Part shown: positions 23,241 through 60,073 of the stretch, piece after piece
Numbering within the stretch: the first letter of the stretch is position 1
Layout: each line of letters starts with the position of its first letter
NCBI RefSeq assembly: GCF_000224145.3
Contig: NC_020167.2
Span: forward strand, 53,644 to 117,643
DNA from: Ciona intestinalis
Taxonomy: Eukaryota > Chordata > Ascidiacea > Phlebobranchia > Cionidae
Length of the DNA: 64,000 nucleotides
Direction of reading: 5' to 3'
Notes under the pieces: model-generated
The model's database searches: none
What the model saw: only the letters and a program-made list of their open reading frames with translations
What the model was told of the DNA's origin: nothing
Position numbers and translations under genes: made by a program

Positions 23241-23769
23241 GTTTATGACTAGTTTTTATCTAAATTGACAATTAATAACAAATTTAAGATTGGCTCAAAG
23301 AAATATTCGTAGGGTAGTAGTTGGTCAATACGTCATGGCTCATAACTTTATCTTTAGTAACCTATTTTCTGTACCATCAATTTCATTCGATGACGATACA
23401 GCATACAGCAACATAGCAATACATAATAACACTTAACAATTGGAACAGCATTTGTTTAATTATCAGAATTATATATCGAACATATCGTATACTAACGGAG
23501 AGGTGAATGTACTAGTCAAAGGAACCTTATTGTAACAAACCTGTGTCGCCTTGGTTTCGAAGAACGCCCCATTCATAACACCGCTGTTTGTTCACACACA
23601 CGTTGGCCACACGATTGAACACCTAAAAAAACACTTTTGGTATTAAGTTGTTTAGTCATATATTTTAAATAAATACCAAAAAAGTGAAAAAGAAAATGAA
23701 AATTATACCGAGAAAAACGTTTCCGAAGATTTCGTGGCTCCACCCTATTCTCATCCAATCTAACTGAAA
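23241..23769. promoter_or_regulatory. divergent TRPV/TMEM70 intergenic region
   Basis: 529 bases separate the divergent start codons. No clear gene or motif is visible; both 5' UTRs and promoters should lie here. Confidence 0.4.
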
Positions 23770-25544
23770 ATGAATAAAACGACAACAATGACGTCACAAC
23801 ACATGTTTCAAGTTACGAATATGTCAACAGTGAACAAAATTATGTATGTTGCTGTTCACACCAAAGCGAAGTTTTATCCACTTAACACGTGGATAAAACT
23901 TTGTAGAACACCGAAGAATACGATTTGTAGGTCTAATATACACACAAGAACACAAAATGAGAGCATTTCGGGACAAGAAATACGGAGAAATTTTACCAAC
24001 TTCCCTAAAAATACAAATAAGGGCGCAGGAGCGAAGGATATGGGAGAACTGTTATATGTAGGGCAGGACAGAAACAGGATTAAATGTAAGTAGATAAACA
24101 TGCTCTTTTCTAAGCAATGCAAAATGAAGTCTATAAAATCCTGAGGATTAACAACGTTAAAAATTGTTGTATACAAAAATTAACTAATCTGTTTTGACTA
24201 TCAACACATTTATATTCAAACAAATTGGTGCGGAGAAACATAAATTCGTTAATTATTTACCTTTCAATGAATATGGTACAAATCAAAAGAAAATCATTTC
24301 CTAAAGTCCGTCTTTTACTTAGGACTGCTACATGCTTCTTTCTTTGAATATTCCAGGGACGTTGGGATCTTTCTATATCTTAAGTGCAGCTGTTGCAGGA
24401 GCTTCACCAATTCTACTCAAACTTACCTCTGGCTCTTTACTAGCCGTACGTATGGTGTTTATTTTGTATGACAATAATCTCATTGGTTTATCACTCAGAC
24501 AAGTTTCTTGGGTTTTAACATTTTAGTTTTTGTGATTCTTAACCCGCTTGGATTGTATCAATTTGGAAAAAGATATGTAAATGAATTGTATTACAAGCAA
24601 GAAACTGATACATACACTGCAAATGTTCTTTCCCCATTTGTGTTAACAGAAACAAGGTCAGTTGTACTTAAGGTTCTTTATCTTTACTAAAATCAAGGTT
24701 ATTTATCTATACTAAAATCAAACAAAGTCTTTTTTTGTATTTGAATTGCCAATGATCACTGGACAATTGGTGCAATACGTGCTTAATTGATCTACCATTA
24801 CAAGTCTTACCTAGATATGATTAAATATAAATGGCTGGTTGTTTGTGTGTCAGATATACTGACTAATTAAAGTCCTATAACAGTCGTTTTTACTCGCTAT
24901 ATGCATACTTTTTTATTCACTTATCTTTGCTACATTGGTTAAAGTGAAAGTATAATTGTTATTAGGTTGAAGTTCAAGCCTTCTGAATGCAAAATGCCAG
25001 CCAACCCAAGCATTTTTACCTCTTTTTTTGTTGGACGACACCCACTGTTTGTTAACTCTGATGCTATGAATTACGCCGACTACATGAAAATGTTAAGGTA
25101 GTTATTGGTTACAATAGTTTTTACCGACATCTGGTAAAGTTGTCATCATGCCTGTCTCTAGCCGAGAGGTTACAATGTCTAAGCTTCCTGCTGTTATCTT
25201 TGTAAGCGTATATACTATCTGTGCATGTGCCCTTGGGTAGTACACCTAATGGCAATTGCTCCAACCCAGTGGTCCCTTATGGCTTATGTGATGTTTAAAT
25301 TTTCAGTCATACATTAAAAATTAAATAAATACTCCCAAAAAGTATACGCCCATAAAGTAACATATGTGGTAACTGGTAGGGGTGTGGTAACTGGTTGCTC
25401 TGCCATGTGAAGGTAAGTAAGTTGCATTGATTTATTTACCATATTTAATGCAATATACTTTTACCAAGGTTCGCTTCCACAATTGATTATGAGAATCCCG
25501 ACCGACAAAAAGAGTTTCATTCAAAAGCAAAAGAAAACAACTGA
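23770..25544 (+). CDS. TMEM70: TMEM70, mitochondrial ATP synthase assembly factor, 5 exons
   Basis: TMEM70 is an inner-mitochondrial-membrane hairpin protein that promotes assembly of the ATP synthase c-ring (family knowledge). Exons 23770-24085, 24357-24449, 24527-24656, 24966-25097, 25469-25544 give 248 codons, near the human 260. The basic N-terminus lacking acidic residues at the start fits a mitochondrial presequence. GELLYVGQDRNRIK begins the conserved domain, the hydrophobic pair LGSFYILSAAVAGASPILL and AVLFVILNPLGLY forms the hairpin, and RYVNELYYKQETDTYTA with NPSIFTSFFVGRHPLFVNSD matches the family's KGYVVRLYHEATTDTY and FTTFYAKTKSLLVNP blocks (recalled). Exon junctions were fixed by frame: exon 2 must start at 24357 and end at 24449. 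A SINE copy fills intron 4. Confidence 0.88.
25135..25440 (+). mobile_element. tRNA-derived SINE in TMEM70 intron 4
   Basis: ATGCCTGTCTCTAGCCGAG (head), GTGCCCTTGGGTAGTACACC and GCAATTGCTCCAACCCAGTG (middle), AAAGTAACATATGTGGTAAC and GTGAAGGTAAGTAAGTTGC (tail) follow the family order. Rather diverged. Confidence 0.65.
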
Positions 25545-25599
25545 ACACAAATAATGTTAATATATATAATATGTTTTTTCCTGTTGAATTTATTTATTA

Positions 25600-26560
25600 C
25601 CATTTCAAAAGATAAATAATCCAAATTCTTTTATAACTGTTCCTGCAACCTACTAAACAAAACATCATTTAAAAGAAATGCATTTTAAAACCACAAATCC
25701 AACCTCTAAGTAAAAAAATTCCCATACAACAATGCATGGAATTTGTCGTAGGATAAAGTTTTACTTAACATTCACTATTTCTACTTAACAAATGACTAAA
25801 GAAAATTTCAAATTTTAATTCGGATTTGGTATGATTGCTTCTTTTTAGTGAAAATATAAAAAAGTAAAACATAGACTTTCGATTGAACATAGCTACATAA
25901 TATGATGACTCAGCACTTTTTTCCCTTTTAGGTTTTTATATTAAAATTTTCTGCCATACCATAATCAGCTTTGTGGCAAAGTGGTTGAATTGGTTTAAGG
26001 CTTGTGGGTAGGATCAAGGCCTGTGTATATGTGTCCTTGGGCAAGACACTTAACCGAAATTGCTTTAATTGAGTGGTCACTAATGAGTAATGTGTTGACC
26101 AAATTACAGGCTATACATAAAAAAATAATCACCCACTAAGTAACATATACATGGTAGCTCGTAAGCTGGCACTAGGTGTATGAGCACCTTTGGTATAATG
26201 ACTGTTGTTTTCCTGGCCATGCAAGGACAAAGCAAGTTACATTCATACATTTTCTTTGGAAATAAGTTGGTTGTCCCTGTTGAACATTAGATTTAAAATT
26301 TGTTTAGTCAGTATTATCTGGTATCTAGCCAGATTTAATAGAAAAAATTGAAACATATTAAAGTTTTATTTTTTATGCATTCACAAAGAAGCAGTAAATA
26401 TATCTAATCCTAAATAAAAATAGATTTTTCTACTTACTGTAAAACACTCAACTTTTTCAGTTCTTACCATTTTTTTAAAAGTTGTTTCGTAATTTTTAAA
26501 ATTTGGAGGTACCGTTAAGATCATATTTAATCATCTCCATCTATATACAAATCTTCATGT
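25600..26560. mobile_element. diverged MITE of the TGCTCAAATGTGATC family, split by a SINE
   Basis: Segments such as CATGGAATTTGTCG (25736) and ATTCACAAAGAAGCAGTAAA (26380) followed by TATATCTAATCCTAAATAAA match the interior of the 17410-17870 element (ATTCACAAACAAGAAGC .. ATATCTAATCTGGAATAAA). The right end AAAATTTGGAGGTACC matches that family's AAAACTTTGGTAGTGCC. A SINE at 25967-26255 interrupts it. Ends are approximate. Confidence 0.45.
25967..26255 (+). mobile_element. tRNA-derived SINE nested in an older MITE
   Basis: The order AGCTTTGTGGCAAAGTGGTT (head), ATATGTGTCCTTGGGCAAGA, AATCACCCACTAAGTAACAT, GGTAGCTCGTAAGCTGGCAC, TGGTATAATGACTGTTG and GACAAAGCAAGTTACATTCA (tail) is the complete family layout except for a short loss around the B box. 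Confidence 0.75.
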
Positions 26561-27194
26561 TCTGTTGTTACACATTGCAGAACCCTCCACATGCAGGGCA
26601 TCTCGTTATTTAAAAAAACTAATTAAATAAATTGTTCCGGTTGTTTAAAGCAAAGTATTGAATTTTAAAAGTAGAAAGGGTTATGTTGGGATTGTTTCTT
26701 TTGCACCTACTTAACCATTTCCTACCAAGCTGTACTTCTTTACACAAACAACCACCCTAAACCAGACAGCAGCTTTATACCAATATCTGTAATATAGCCC
26801 CCTTCCCTAAATATTCTAGAATAACACAAAAAGATTGTTTTGAAAGAATTTATTTTACATGGTACGCTACGAGCTCACTGGCATAACGCCTAAAATCAGC
26901 AAGTTCGGTTAGATAACTTAGTAATAAAGAAAATTGGCCTAAATTCGTGGTTGATAAATAATGCTAAAATCAAGAACAAAAGTGGTCTAATAACATGGTA
27001 TATACAAGCTGAAGCTACATACCAACAACCAAGCTTGGTTTCGGTTAAAGCAGCAGACTGTATTATGTAGTAGTAACTGGAAAATATTACAGCGCAAACG
27101 AAGAGAATAGCCTTTCTTCCAAGTATGATTGTGCTCAACTTTACACAAGCATTACAAACTAGTGGATTAAAATACATTGTTAGGAATGTTTCTT

Positions 27195-29363
<2,169 letters not shown>

Positions 29364-30220
29364 GGTTGTAATGGATTATTCCTTCATCTGTTGACCCGGT
29401 TTCCACGCCCAGGTCCATCAGATGAAAGATTTTAACTTAACCGGAAATCCAGATCTCAGCACCAACCACTCCGTAGTTGGCCATAAACTCTTAAACCTGG
29501 AACGTCGCACCAGCACAGATCCATCGTGGAAGAGACAGGATCTGTGAACGACGATAAGAGTTCCTCGCTAACAATTGCGAGAATCAATTTACTGGGTTCC
29601 AGGTTCAGGTTCAAATATTGGATCTCCGGGATTATTATAGCCTAGGCTTGTCTTACATGCTAACGACAACATAGTACTGGAATATAAACCAACTACTCTC
29701 GCTAAAGGCATTACGTACACCGATGTCGCAATAATGGCGGATCGCCCAAAACGCCGCTTTTCTTTCTTTGTCCGAATTAAATCACGTGATGTATGGCGTC
29801 ATTCTGGTTTAAAGGGTTAGAAATTTGTAGGGCATTTGTTATAATGATATGCAAATATCTGTTAGTGATAAAAATGCGGAACTAAAATACATGTGCTAAA
29901 ATATAATATCGATCTATTTTAATTAATCTATTGCACTTTACATTGATATAAACTTGTTTTTTTGCGCAACCCTTTAAAATCATATTCTCCCACATGCTTT
30001 GTTTTACGCAACATCCGGTTTGTTACCTAATTCCGAATAAAGACTTTTATCATGTCATCTGTTAATGTTTTAACCAATGGTTTATTTTTTGATGTAATTA
30101 TTGCATCAAGCTAGTTGTGGTTTACAACGAACGCATTGGGCCTGTCTTGGTTCCATGTGAAAATTGCGGTGTCAGCGACGTTGTGCTTAGCTCTCGTCAT
30201 ACGTCGTACGGGTTCGACCC
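29364..30220. other. upstream region of DDX5/17, no further gene seen
   Basis: Contains the presumed promoter and first non-coding exon of the helicase. No other coding signal. Confidence 0.4.
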
Positions 30221-30612
30221 AAAGTTAGTATAGACCAAGTTAGGAAACGGATTGTAAAACAACGAGTTTTGTTATCCATTGTTTTATCATTGCTGGGTGC
30301 TGTTTTTCGTTTAAATATTACGATTTTTTAAAAACCAAGCACTCCTGCGCGTAAAATGGCTTTCTACTAATGTTATATCTTATCACAATAATAAACCTTA
30401 CAAAACTATTCAACTTTTATTGAACACTCAATCGATTAAAAAGTAAACAAACAGAAAATATCAAGTTTACTAACCAAAAACATAAAAGAACATGTTTAAA
30501 ATATAAAAATACAAACAAAAACGCATAACATTACCATAAACTGGTGTAGCTAGCTGCAGTTTTGCATGTAAATTGCGGTGGCTCACCAACTTAACACGTA
30601 TACTCGGCAACG
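30221..30612 (+). repeat. long direct repeat, copy 1
   Basis: Starting AAAGTTAGTATAGACCAAGT and ending near AACTTAACACGTATAC, this is nearly identical in order and sequence to 31169-31630. It lacks the 55-bp GC-rich block that copy 2 contains after TTTTGTTATCCATTG. No reading frame. Confidence 0.85.
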
Positions 30613-31168
30613 AAACTTTAGGTAAAATTTGCCTAATATAGAAGTGACATTGAGAAAAACAATACTGAGTTACTATTTTTGGTCCTCTGCTTGAGTAAGC
30701 TACCTTTTCCGCGTTCCGGGTCTTTGTGAAATCGGAAAACGCGAACACCTTATCTGCTAGTACTTAGGCAATTTGGAGCTGCATGTCCACTCATGTTGGA
30801 TTATAAATGTAGTAGGTATGACCATATACTGTAGTAGGTATGATCATATACTATTATGTAAACTAAGCTGATTGCTGCTAGTCTTAATCGCCAACGTAAA
30901 GTACCCTGTTAAACCACACTGTACGCCGAAAACCAGTCAAAATATTAATTTACTTCACATTAATTCCCAGATTTAATATTATATAACAAGATTTATATTA
31001 ATAATTATATTTTAAATGTTAAAACAACCGCTATACGTGTTTTCTAGCTTTGTATCGCATACAAGAACTAAATGTACACATGCCGACCATGCATTTGTAT
31101 GGGCGATTCACGCTCTGTGGGCTCCGTAATGGCGGACACGAGCGCCTTTTTCTAACTTGGTCTATACC

Positions 31169-31630
31169 AAAGTTAGTATAGACCAAGTTAGGAAACGGAT
31201 TGTAAAACAACGAGTTTTGTTATCCATTGTCTCCGCGTCTATGACGTCATAGTCGCCGCCATTACGGAGCCCACAGCAGAGCATTTTATCATTGCTGGGT
31301 GCTGTTTTTCGTTTAAATATTGCGATTTTTTTAAACCAAGCACTTCTGTACGTAATAATGGCTTTCTACTAATGTTATATCTTATCACAATAATAAACCT
31401 CACGAAAATAATCAACTTTTATTGAACACTTAATCGATTAAAGAGTAAAAAACAGAAAATATCAAGTTTACTAACCAAAAACATAAAAGAACATGTTTAA
31501 AATATAAAAATACAAACAAAAACGCATAACATTACCTTAAACTGGTGTATCCAGCTGCAGTTTTGCATGTAAATTGTCGTGATTTTACTTTTTGGCTCAC
31601 AAACTTAACACGTATACCCGCCTACCCGGC
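31169..31630 (+). repeat. long direct repeat, copy 2, with extra block
   Basis: Same order as 30221-30612 but with an added segment at about 31229-31283 (CTCCGCGTCTATGACGTCAT .. GCCCACAGCAGAGCA). The added segment is the inverse of 31110-31137 (GCTCTGTGGGCTCCGTAATG), so the left side of the repeat can fold into a hairpin. Confidence 0.85.
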
Positions 31631-32220
31631 AAAATAAGGTTGCAGATGATTCAACAGTATTATCGGGTCCTACTAAAACACGCCCGGTGGAAAAAAATAT
31701 ACTAAAACACGCCCGGTGCGGGGCCCGGTGGGACCCGGTGAGGACCCGGTGTTACGAGTCATACTAAAACACGCCCGGTGGGGGGCCCGGTGAGTATTTC
31801 TTGAAAGGGGAGCTTTCCCTATGCAAGAGCCACCAAAATGCGTGTGTGAAACAGAACTTGTGAAAAAATTGGAAGATATTGTCCGTCTTCAAAGCATAAA
31901 GATGGCAATTTTCGGTGATAGAAATTACATTCTTGCTCCGCACGTCATCGCTGAAACAAAATGTGCATAGGAAATAAAACATGATGATGAAAATGGACAC
32001 GTAATTCGCAAGTTCTTTAATTATCGCTCTGCTAAAACGGAAACAAACATGGGATCGCGCTACTGAGGGCTTGTCCGAATACGTAAAAGCCTAACACACT
32101 AACTAAAAGACACATCATGTCTAATATTTACATTTTTCGTTTTAAAAGTTACATTGTTCGTCTTTTAAAGTTTTTAATAATAAAACTTCGATCAAGTAAG
32201 TGTATGTATAGTAGCACATA

Positions 32221-32566
32221 TAGTAGGGTGGGGTAAGATGGGAAACTATATTTTTACGACTCCCATAGAACGTTGTTAATTGTTTAAAACACGAACAGAA
32301 AATTTGGATCTTATGTGATAAAGGGNNNNNNNNNNNNNNNNNNNNNNNNNNNNNNNNNNNNNNNNNNNNNNNNNNGTCCTGTCTCCCCCCGTCCTACTAT
32401 AATATTAAAATATCCTTATCGTGTTTTAAACAATTAACAACAGTCTATGGGAGTCGTGAGGACATAGTTTTATATAGTTTTATAATTCTTTGAATGTTCT
32501 TTGCTTACTACCAAATGGGACGAGAAATAGAATGAAAAGGTGTCTCATCTTACCCCACCCCCTATT
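32221..32566. mobile_element. GGGGTAAGATGGGA-type MITE(s), nested, head-to-head arrangement
   Basis: Starts TAGTAGGGTGGGGTAAGATG and ends CATCTTACCCCACCCCCTA. The internal phrase TTAATTGTTTAAAACACGA before the gap and its inverse TCGTGTTTTAAACAATTAA after it show two copies in opposite orientation, or a long palindrome. Related single copies are at 59635-59808 and 61753-61943. Confidence 0.7.
32326..32375. other. assembly gap (50 N)
   Basis: Run of N inside a palindromic MITE array; such structures commonly stop sequencing. Confidence 0.99.
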
Positions 32567-32905
32567 AACAAAATTCAACGAATAAACTTTTGCTAAAAAT
32601 ACAGTTCATTATGTAAGTGTACAACGAAACAAACTTCGTACATCCATAATCAAAGTCAACTCGGGGGTCTCATTAGGCTAAAAATCTGAATACACGCATC
32701 ACATTTTGGTGGATCTTGAATAGGGAAAGCTCCCTTTTCAAGAAATACTCACCGGGCCCCCCACCGGGCGTGTTTTAGTATGACTCGTAACACCGGGTCC
32801 TCACCGGGTCCCACCGGGCCCCACCGGGCCCCGCACCGGGCGTGTTTTAGTATATTTTTTTCCACCGGCCCCCGCCGGGCGTGTTTTAGTAGGACCGGTA
32901 TTATC

Positions 32906-34083
32906 ACGACTTTATAAAACGCCCGTCAAAGCTGATTACTGCTTTTAAATATTAAAAAAATATGTAAAATAGAAACAGTATACCTTGAACATCAGGTAAA
33001 AAATGCCTAATAGTAAGGTGCTATTTTTTAAGCTCAATAAATCATAGTAAAGCCGATGATTTTTTTAGTTTGCGTGTGCGAACGATTAAACTATAAGTTT
33101 CATAGCTTCATAAAACAACCTTGAATATTTCGTACATTTTGATTTTGTCTCATAAAACTAGTTTTAGTTTTTTTAAAAAAACACTGAGATATAAGCATGA
33201 AAAAAATAGGCAGGGGTCAATATAACTTAAATTTGAGATAAAAACAACAAAACAATATCGGTTTAACGTTATATATATAAAGTTTACATGGCAAAGAAAC
33301 TAGCACAGCAGCCTGTTAAACTCGATAGGTTAACTACAAGTTGCAGAATACAGCTAAAGTAAATATATTTCAATTTAGAGTCCTATCTTCCCCCACATTG
33401 TAGTTTTATATGTTTTCATTGCCAAACTTTGAAAAGTTTGTTTTTAATTTAGTAATTTATACCTCAGAAGTTATTCAACTATAAGATACTGATATGATAA
33501 AAATAATATTTTGCACTTGGTAATAATTTATGAAAAGTGGCTTGTGCCAAAAACGCTTAGTAACTCCTCGTGTGTTTTATTATAGTTGTCAGTTAATAGA
33601 GGAATGATAGTACTAATTCGTGGTATTACCCAAAAACCGTCATCTATTATGATTTTTGAAATATTTGGCAATGTTTGCTTAAGTGTCCCATAAAAACAAA
33701 TTTATAGACTTCTCTTCTGATTCAGCTTTGAATGTGTTGTGGCGCTGCGTAATACATATAAAATGAAACATTATTTCTTTAAAAAAGTGCGGGAATGGGT
33801 GTTAAATATAAAAAGGTATGATCTTTATGGGAATCATATAAATATTCAATTTTCAAATATTTTCGCGAAAATATAACTTACACATACATCTATATGTAGG
33901 TCTGTGCCATGTTATCAAAACAAAGTAAATGCAGTAGTACTTTTCCCCAGAATTTTCGGTACGTAATTATTGGAGCTCGTATTGTATTTGTTCGGATCTA
34001 ATGCGCTTGCGCAGTGGCGTCTCGGCGCATGCGCAATAGCGCCTGGTACAAAAATATTAATTGGAACGAATATATTACGTCTC
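32906..34083. other. AT-rich intergenic DNA, no gene seen
   Basis: No coding signal or clear repeat boundary; short phrases (AGGTAAAAAATGCCTAATA) resemble sequence near 30620. Confidence 0.4.
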
Positions 34084-34086
34084 CTA

Positions 34087-34555
34087 AGCACAATTGGTTA
34101 ACTTACTTTATCCTCGCGTGGCCGGAAAACGACAGTCGTTATTACACGGGTTTAAAACCTCATGCCAGCTTACGAGTTACCATGTATGTTACTTTGTGGG
34201 TGTTTATTTTTTTTTCAATCTTATTATGTATGGCTGATAATTTGGACATCCCATTAATAAGTGGCCACTTGGTTATGCCAGCTTACGAGTTACCATGTAT
34301 GTTACTTTGTGGGTGTTTATTTTTTTTCAATCTTATTATGTATGGCTGATAATTTGGACATCCCATTAATAAGTGGCCACTTGGTTAGCGACTTTATAAA
34401 ACGCCTTGGTTAGTGGCCACTTGGTTGGAGCAATTTTCGTAAAGTGGCTTGCCCAAGGCCACACACGCCCACAATGGTAGCAGCGACGAGCCTTGAACAC
34501 ATTACCTAATGGTTACAGGCAGGCGAGCTAACCACTACGCCACGGCGCCGCACAA
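34087..34555 (-). mobile_element. tRNA-derived SINE with internal tandem duplication
   Basis: Minus-orientation SINE: the plus strand reads tail (TATCCTCGCGTGGCCGGAAA, CGACAGTCGTTATTACACG), middle, then ACAATGGTAGCAGCGACGAG, CTTGAAC (B box reversed) and the reversed head AGGCAGGCGAGCTAACCACT ending ACGCCACGGCGCC. A 113-bp unit starting ATGCCAGCTTACGAGTTACC is present twice in tandem (34162-34274 and 34275-34388) with almost no difference, and GTGGCCACTTGGTT recurs a third time at 34412. Confidence 0.85.
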
Positions 34556-34625
34556 ACGTTGCTACCAAACATTGCTACCATTGTGGGCGTATGTGTCCTT
34601 GGGCAAGACACCTAACGGCAACCTT
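34556..34625 (+). repeat. SINE middle fragment, plus orientation
   Basis: GCTACCATTGTGGGCGTATG and TGTCCTTGGGCAAGACACC directly follow the reversed copy, forming an inverted junction. Confidence 0.55.
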
Positions 34626-34958
34626 ATTCCTTATTCTAATAAAATATCATCATTGAACATACAATAATATAAACTAGGGACCACATTTAGGCAGTATAAC
34701 ATAATAAGAGTAATCTGAAACACTAAACGGTAAACTGCAGCACACGAGAAAAGAACCAAATACTAGGAATGCGTTTACACGCGCGGCACCGAAAACACGT
34801 AACTAATAATTAGGCGAGTACTGAAACAGAGGAATGCGAGAACAGAACTATGGACCACAACAAAGAATGTAGCGTAACAGAAAAGAGGGATAAATAATAC
34901 GATTATATAAACACGTTAATCGTCACAGTAGTTTGATGCAAGCGTCCTATAGCACTAA

Positions 34959-35596
34959 AGGCGGATTCACACTAGAAAGCGCCAATGGCTGGCGATTCGA
35001 GAGAGTCTGGCGATTTTTGACGTCACTTCTTCCATCGCTAGCGATACGAGGGACAGAAAATCGATTAGAAACGGTTTTTATACTCTGCAGATGATGATAT
35101 GATCGCTAGCGATGAGCGGCTTGGGCACGAAAAGTAACAGTTTTCGCGTAAACTATTTCGCTGCAAATTAAACGGTGGAGATAATTTTCGAGTAAATATG
35201 AATGTAAAAATGAATATATATATTTTGTTGCAGGAATACTATATTGTAAATTTAGCGTAATAATATTAAAAACAACGTTTGTTAAAGTGTTTTGCGACTA
35301 TTGCATTTTTAACAAAAACTGATTAAAACAGTTAAATATTACACGGTACACAATTACTTTGTAGAAAAATGATGAAATAAAACCAATGCCTGTTAAACGA
35401 AAGTATATTCCTTCCTGGGTATTTTTCTCTACTTTAATCGCGTATTTACGCTTAAACTAATAAATTTATTTTCCAACTTCCCGCCAAACAGAACAGGATA
35501 CCAGGCGATTTTACGTTTGTCTGTGAATCCTTTTGTCGGCCGACAATCGCTCTCTCCTATCGGCAGCGCTTTTACCCCCCGTAGTGTGAACAGGCC
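34959..35596. mobile_element. candidate PIF/Harbinger-like MITE
   Basis: The left end AGGCGGATTCACACTAG and right end CGTAGTGTGAACAGGCC are inverted copies of a GGCC-GTTCACACTA type terminus, with TAA on both sides (34956-34958, 35597-35599), as expected for a 3-bp TWA duplication. Interior has GCTAGCGAT repeats and no reading frame. Confidence 0.55.
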
Positions 35597-36014
35597 TAAA
35601 CACGTGTACCCCTAAACTCCCAGACAGTATAACCGCTGTTTCAACAGGACGATTGACTGAAAACAATGGCTTAACGGTATAGGGTCGTGTTGAAAACATA
35701 TTATAGCCTATTGTAAAGAGTTTTCTGATAAAAACGATGTTCGACAAAAAAGGATCTATATTACCACTTATGTGCTCTATGACGTAAAATGCATATGTAA
35801 CGGGGTGCAACTGGTAAACTTGTAAATTGTATCCCCCCGTTGTTATCGATGTGTTTTATTTTATCTCAATAAAAATGGTTATATTGGAGTAATCATGAAG
35901 AAAATGCTTTTACACTCGGCCTCTAGAGGGCGCTAGGTATTCTTATTATGGGGACATTCCCTATTTGGCGGTAAAAATTAGAAACTGGGGATTAAATTTC
36001 GTTGGCTGTTTGCA

Positions 36015-59334
<23,320 letters not shown>

Positions 59335-59396
59335 ACTTCAATATTAGTTAAACCAAAAGATTCAATTCTGTGTTAACTCGTATATTGGTTTCTTTC

Positions 59397-59402
59397 AATA
59401 AA
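59397..59402 (+). terminator. candidate ATR poly(A) signal
   Basis: AATAAA 63 bases after the ATR stop codon. Confidence 0.6.
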
Positions 59403-59634
59403 GTTCTTTTCATTTCTTGTTATTGCAGTTCATGTTTTTTTATCAGGTGTCTTTTACTGCATTTTGATAGACCATGGTTTGGCAGTCAGTATCCCATATT
59501 GGCAGAAAAATGGTGGTACACACACCTGAAGTCCTGGATGATGCTAGTATAGACGTGAACATTTGACTTCACTAGCGAAAATTTTATTGTGTTGTAACTA
59601 AACTTAAACGTGGTATATTTATACTTATCATATA

Positions 59635-59808
59635 TAGTACTGTGGGGTAAGATGGGACACTAGTATCCAAATAACCTAATCGTGTTTTAAACAAACATAA
59701 ACGGTCAATGGAAGTCACGAGAAAGCGGTTTTATAATTCTTTGAATTTTCGCTGTCTACTACCAAATAGGACGAGAAAATAGAGTGAAAAGGTGTCCCAT
59801 CCTACTAT
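59635..59808. mobile_element. GGGGTAAGATGGGACA-type MITE
   Basis: TAGTACTGTGGGGTAAGATG starts it and GGTGTCCCATCCTACTATA ends it; the interior TCGTGTTTTAAACAAACATA and ACTACCAAATAGGACGAG match the copies at 32221-32566 and 61753-61943. TA-rich flanks fit a TA target. Confidence 0.75.
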
Positions 59809-59817
59809 ATTTATAAT

Positions 59818-60028
59818 CGGGGCGCCGTGGCATAGTGGTTAGCGCGCCTGCCTGTAACCAATAGGTAATGGGTTCAAGGCTCGTCGCTGCTACCATNTGT
59901 GGGNNNNNNNNNNNNNNNNNNNNNNNNNNNNNNNNNNNNNNNNNNNNNNNNNNNNNNNNNNNNNNNNNNNNNNNNNNNNNNNNNNNNNNNNNNNNNNNNN
60001 NNNNNNNNNNNNNNNNNNNNNNNNNNNN
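59818..60028 (+). mobile_element. tRNA-derived SINE, interrupted by an assembly gap
   Basis: Best-preserved head of the family: GGGGCGCCGTGGCATAGTGG (A-box region), TTAGCGCGCCTGCCTGTAAC and B box GGGTTCAAGGCTCGTC, then CGCTGCTACCAT. The rest is in the N run. Confidence 0.8.
59904..60028. other. assembly gap (125 N)
   Basis: Run of N inside the SINE; one isolated N also at 59897. Confidence 0.99.
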
Positions 60029-60073
60029 GGGTATGTTGGACAATGCTAATTAAGTACTTTGATCCATTTGGCT

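Larger units (their letters stand above)
31665..32897. mobile_element. non-autonomous hAT-like element with GC-rich subterminal repeats
   Basis: Ends GGGTCCTACTAAAACACGCC and the inverse GGGCGTGTTTTAGTAGGACC G, flanked by a perfect 8-bp duplication GTATTATC (31657-31664, 32898-32905). The inverted ends extend about 155 bases and contain many CCCGGT/ACCGGG units and the repeated phrase ACTAAAACACGCCCGGTG. No transposase frame in the interior, which contains another MITE (32221-32566) and a 50-base gap. Confidence 0.85.

Noticed and set aside
34014-34349. Open frame of 111 codons, plus strand
   Set aside because: It runs through the SINE and its tandem duplication (the repeated residues reflect the 113-bp unit); no motif and no splice context.
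59818-59903. A genuine tRNA gene suggested by A- and B-box-like motifs
   Set aside because: No acceptor-stem pairing is visible, and the same head recurs in many SINE copies with the same downstream body.
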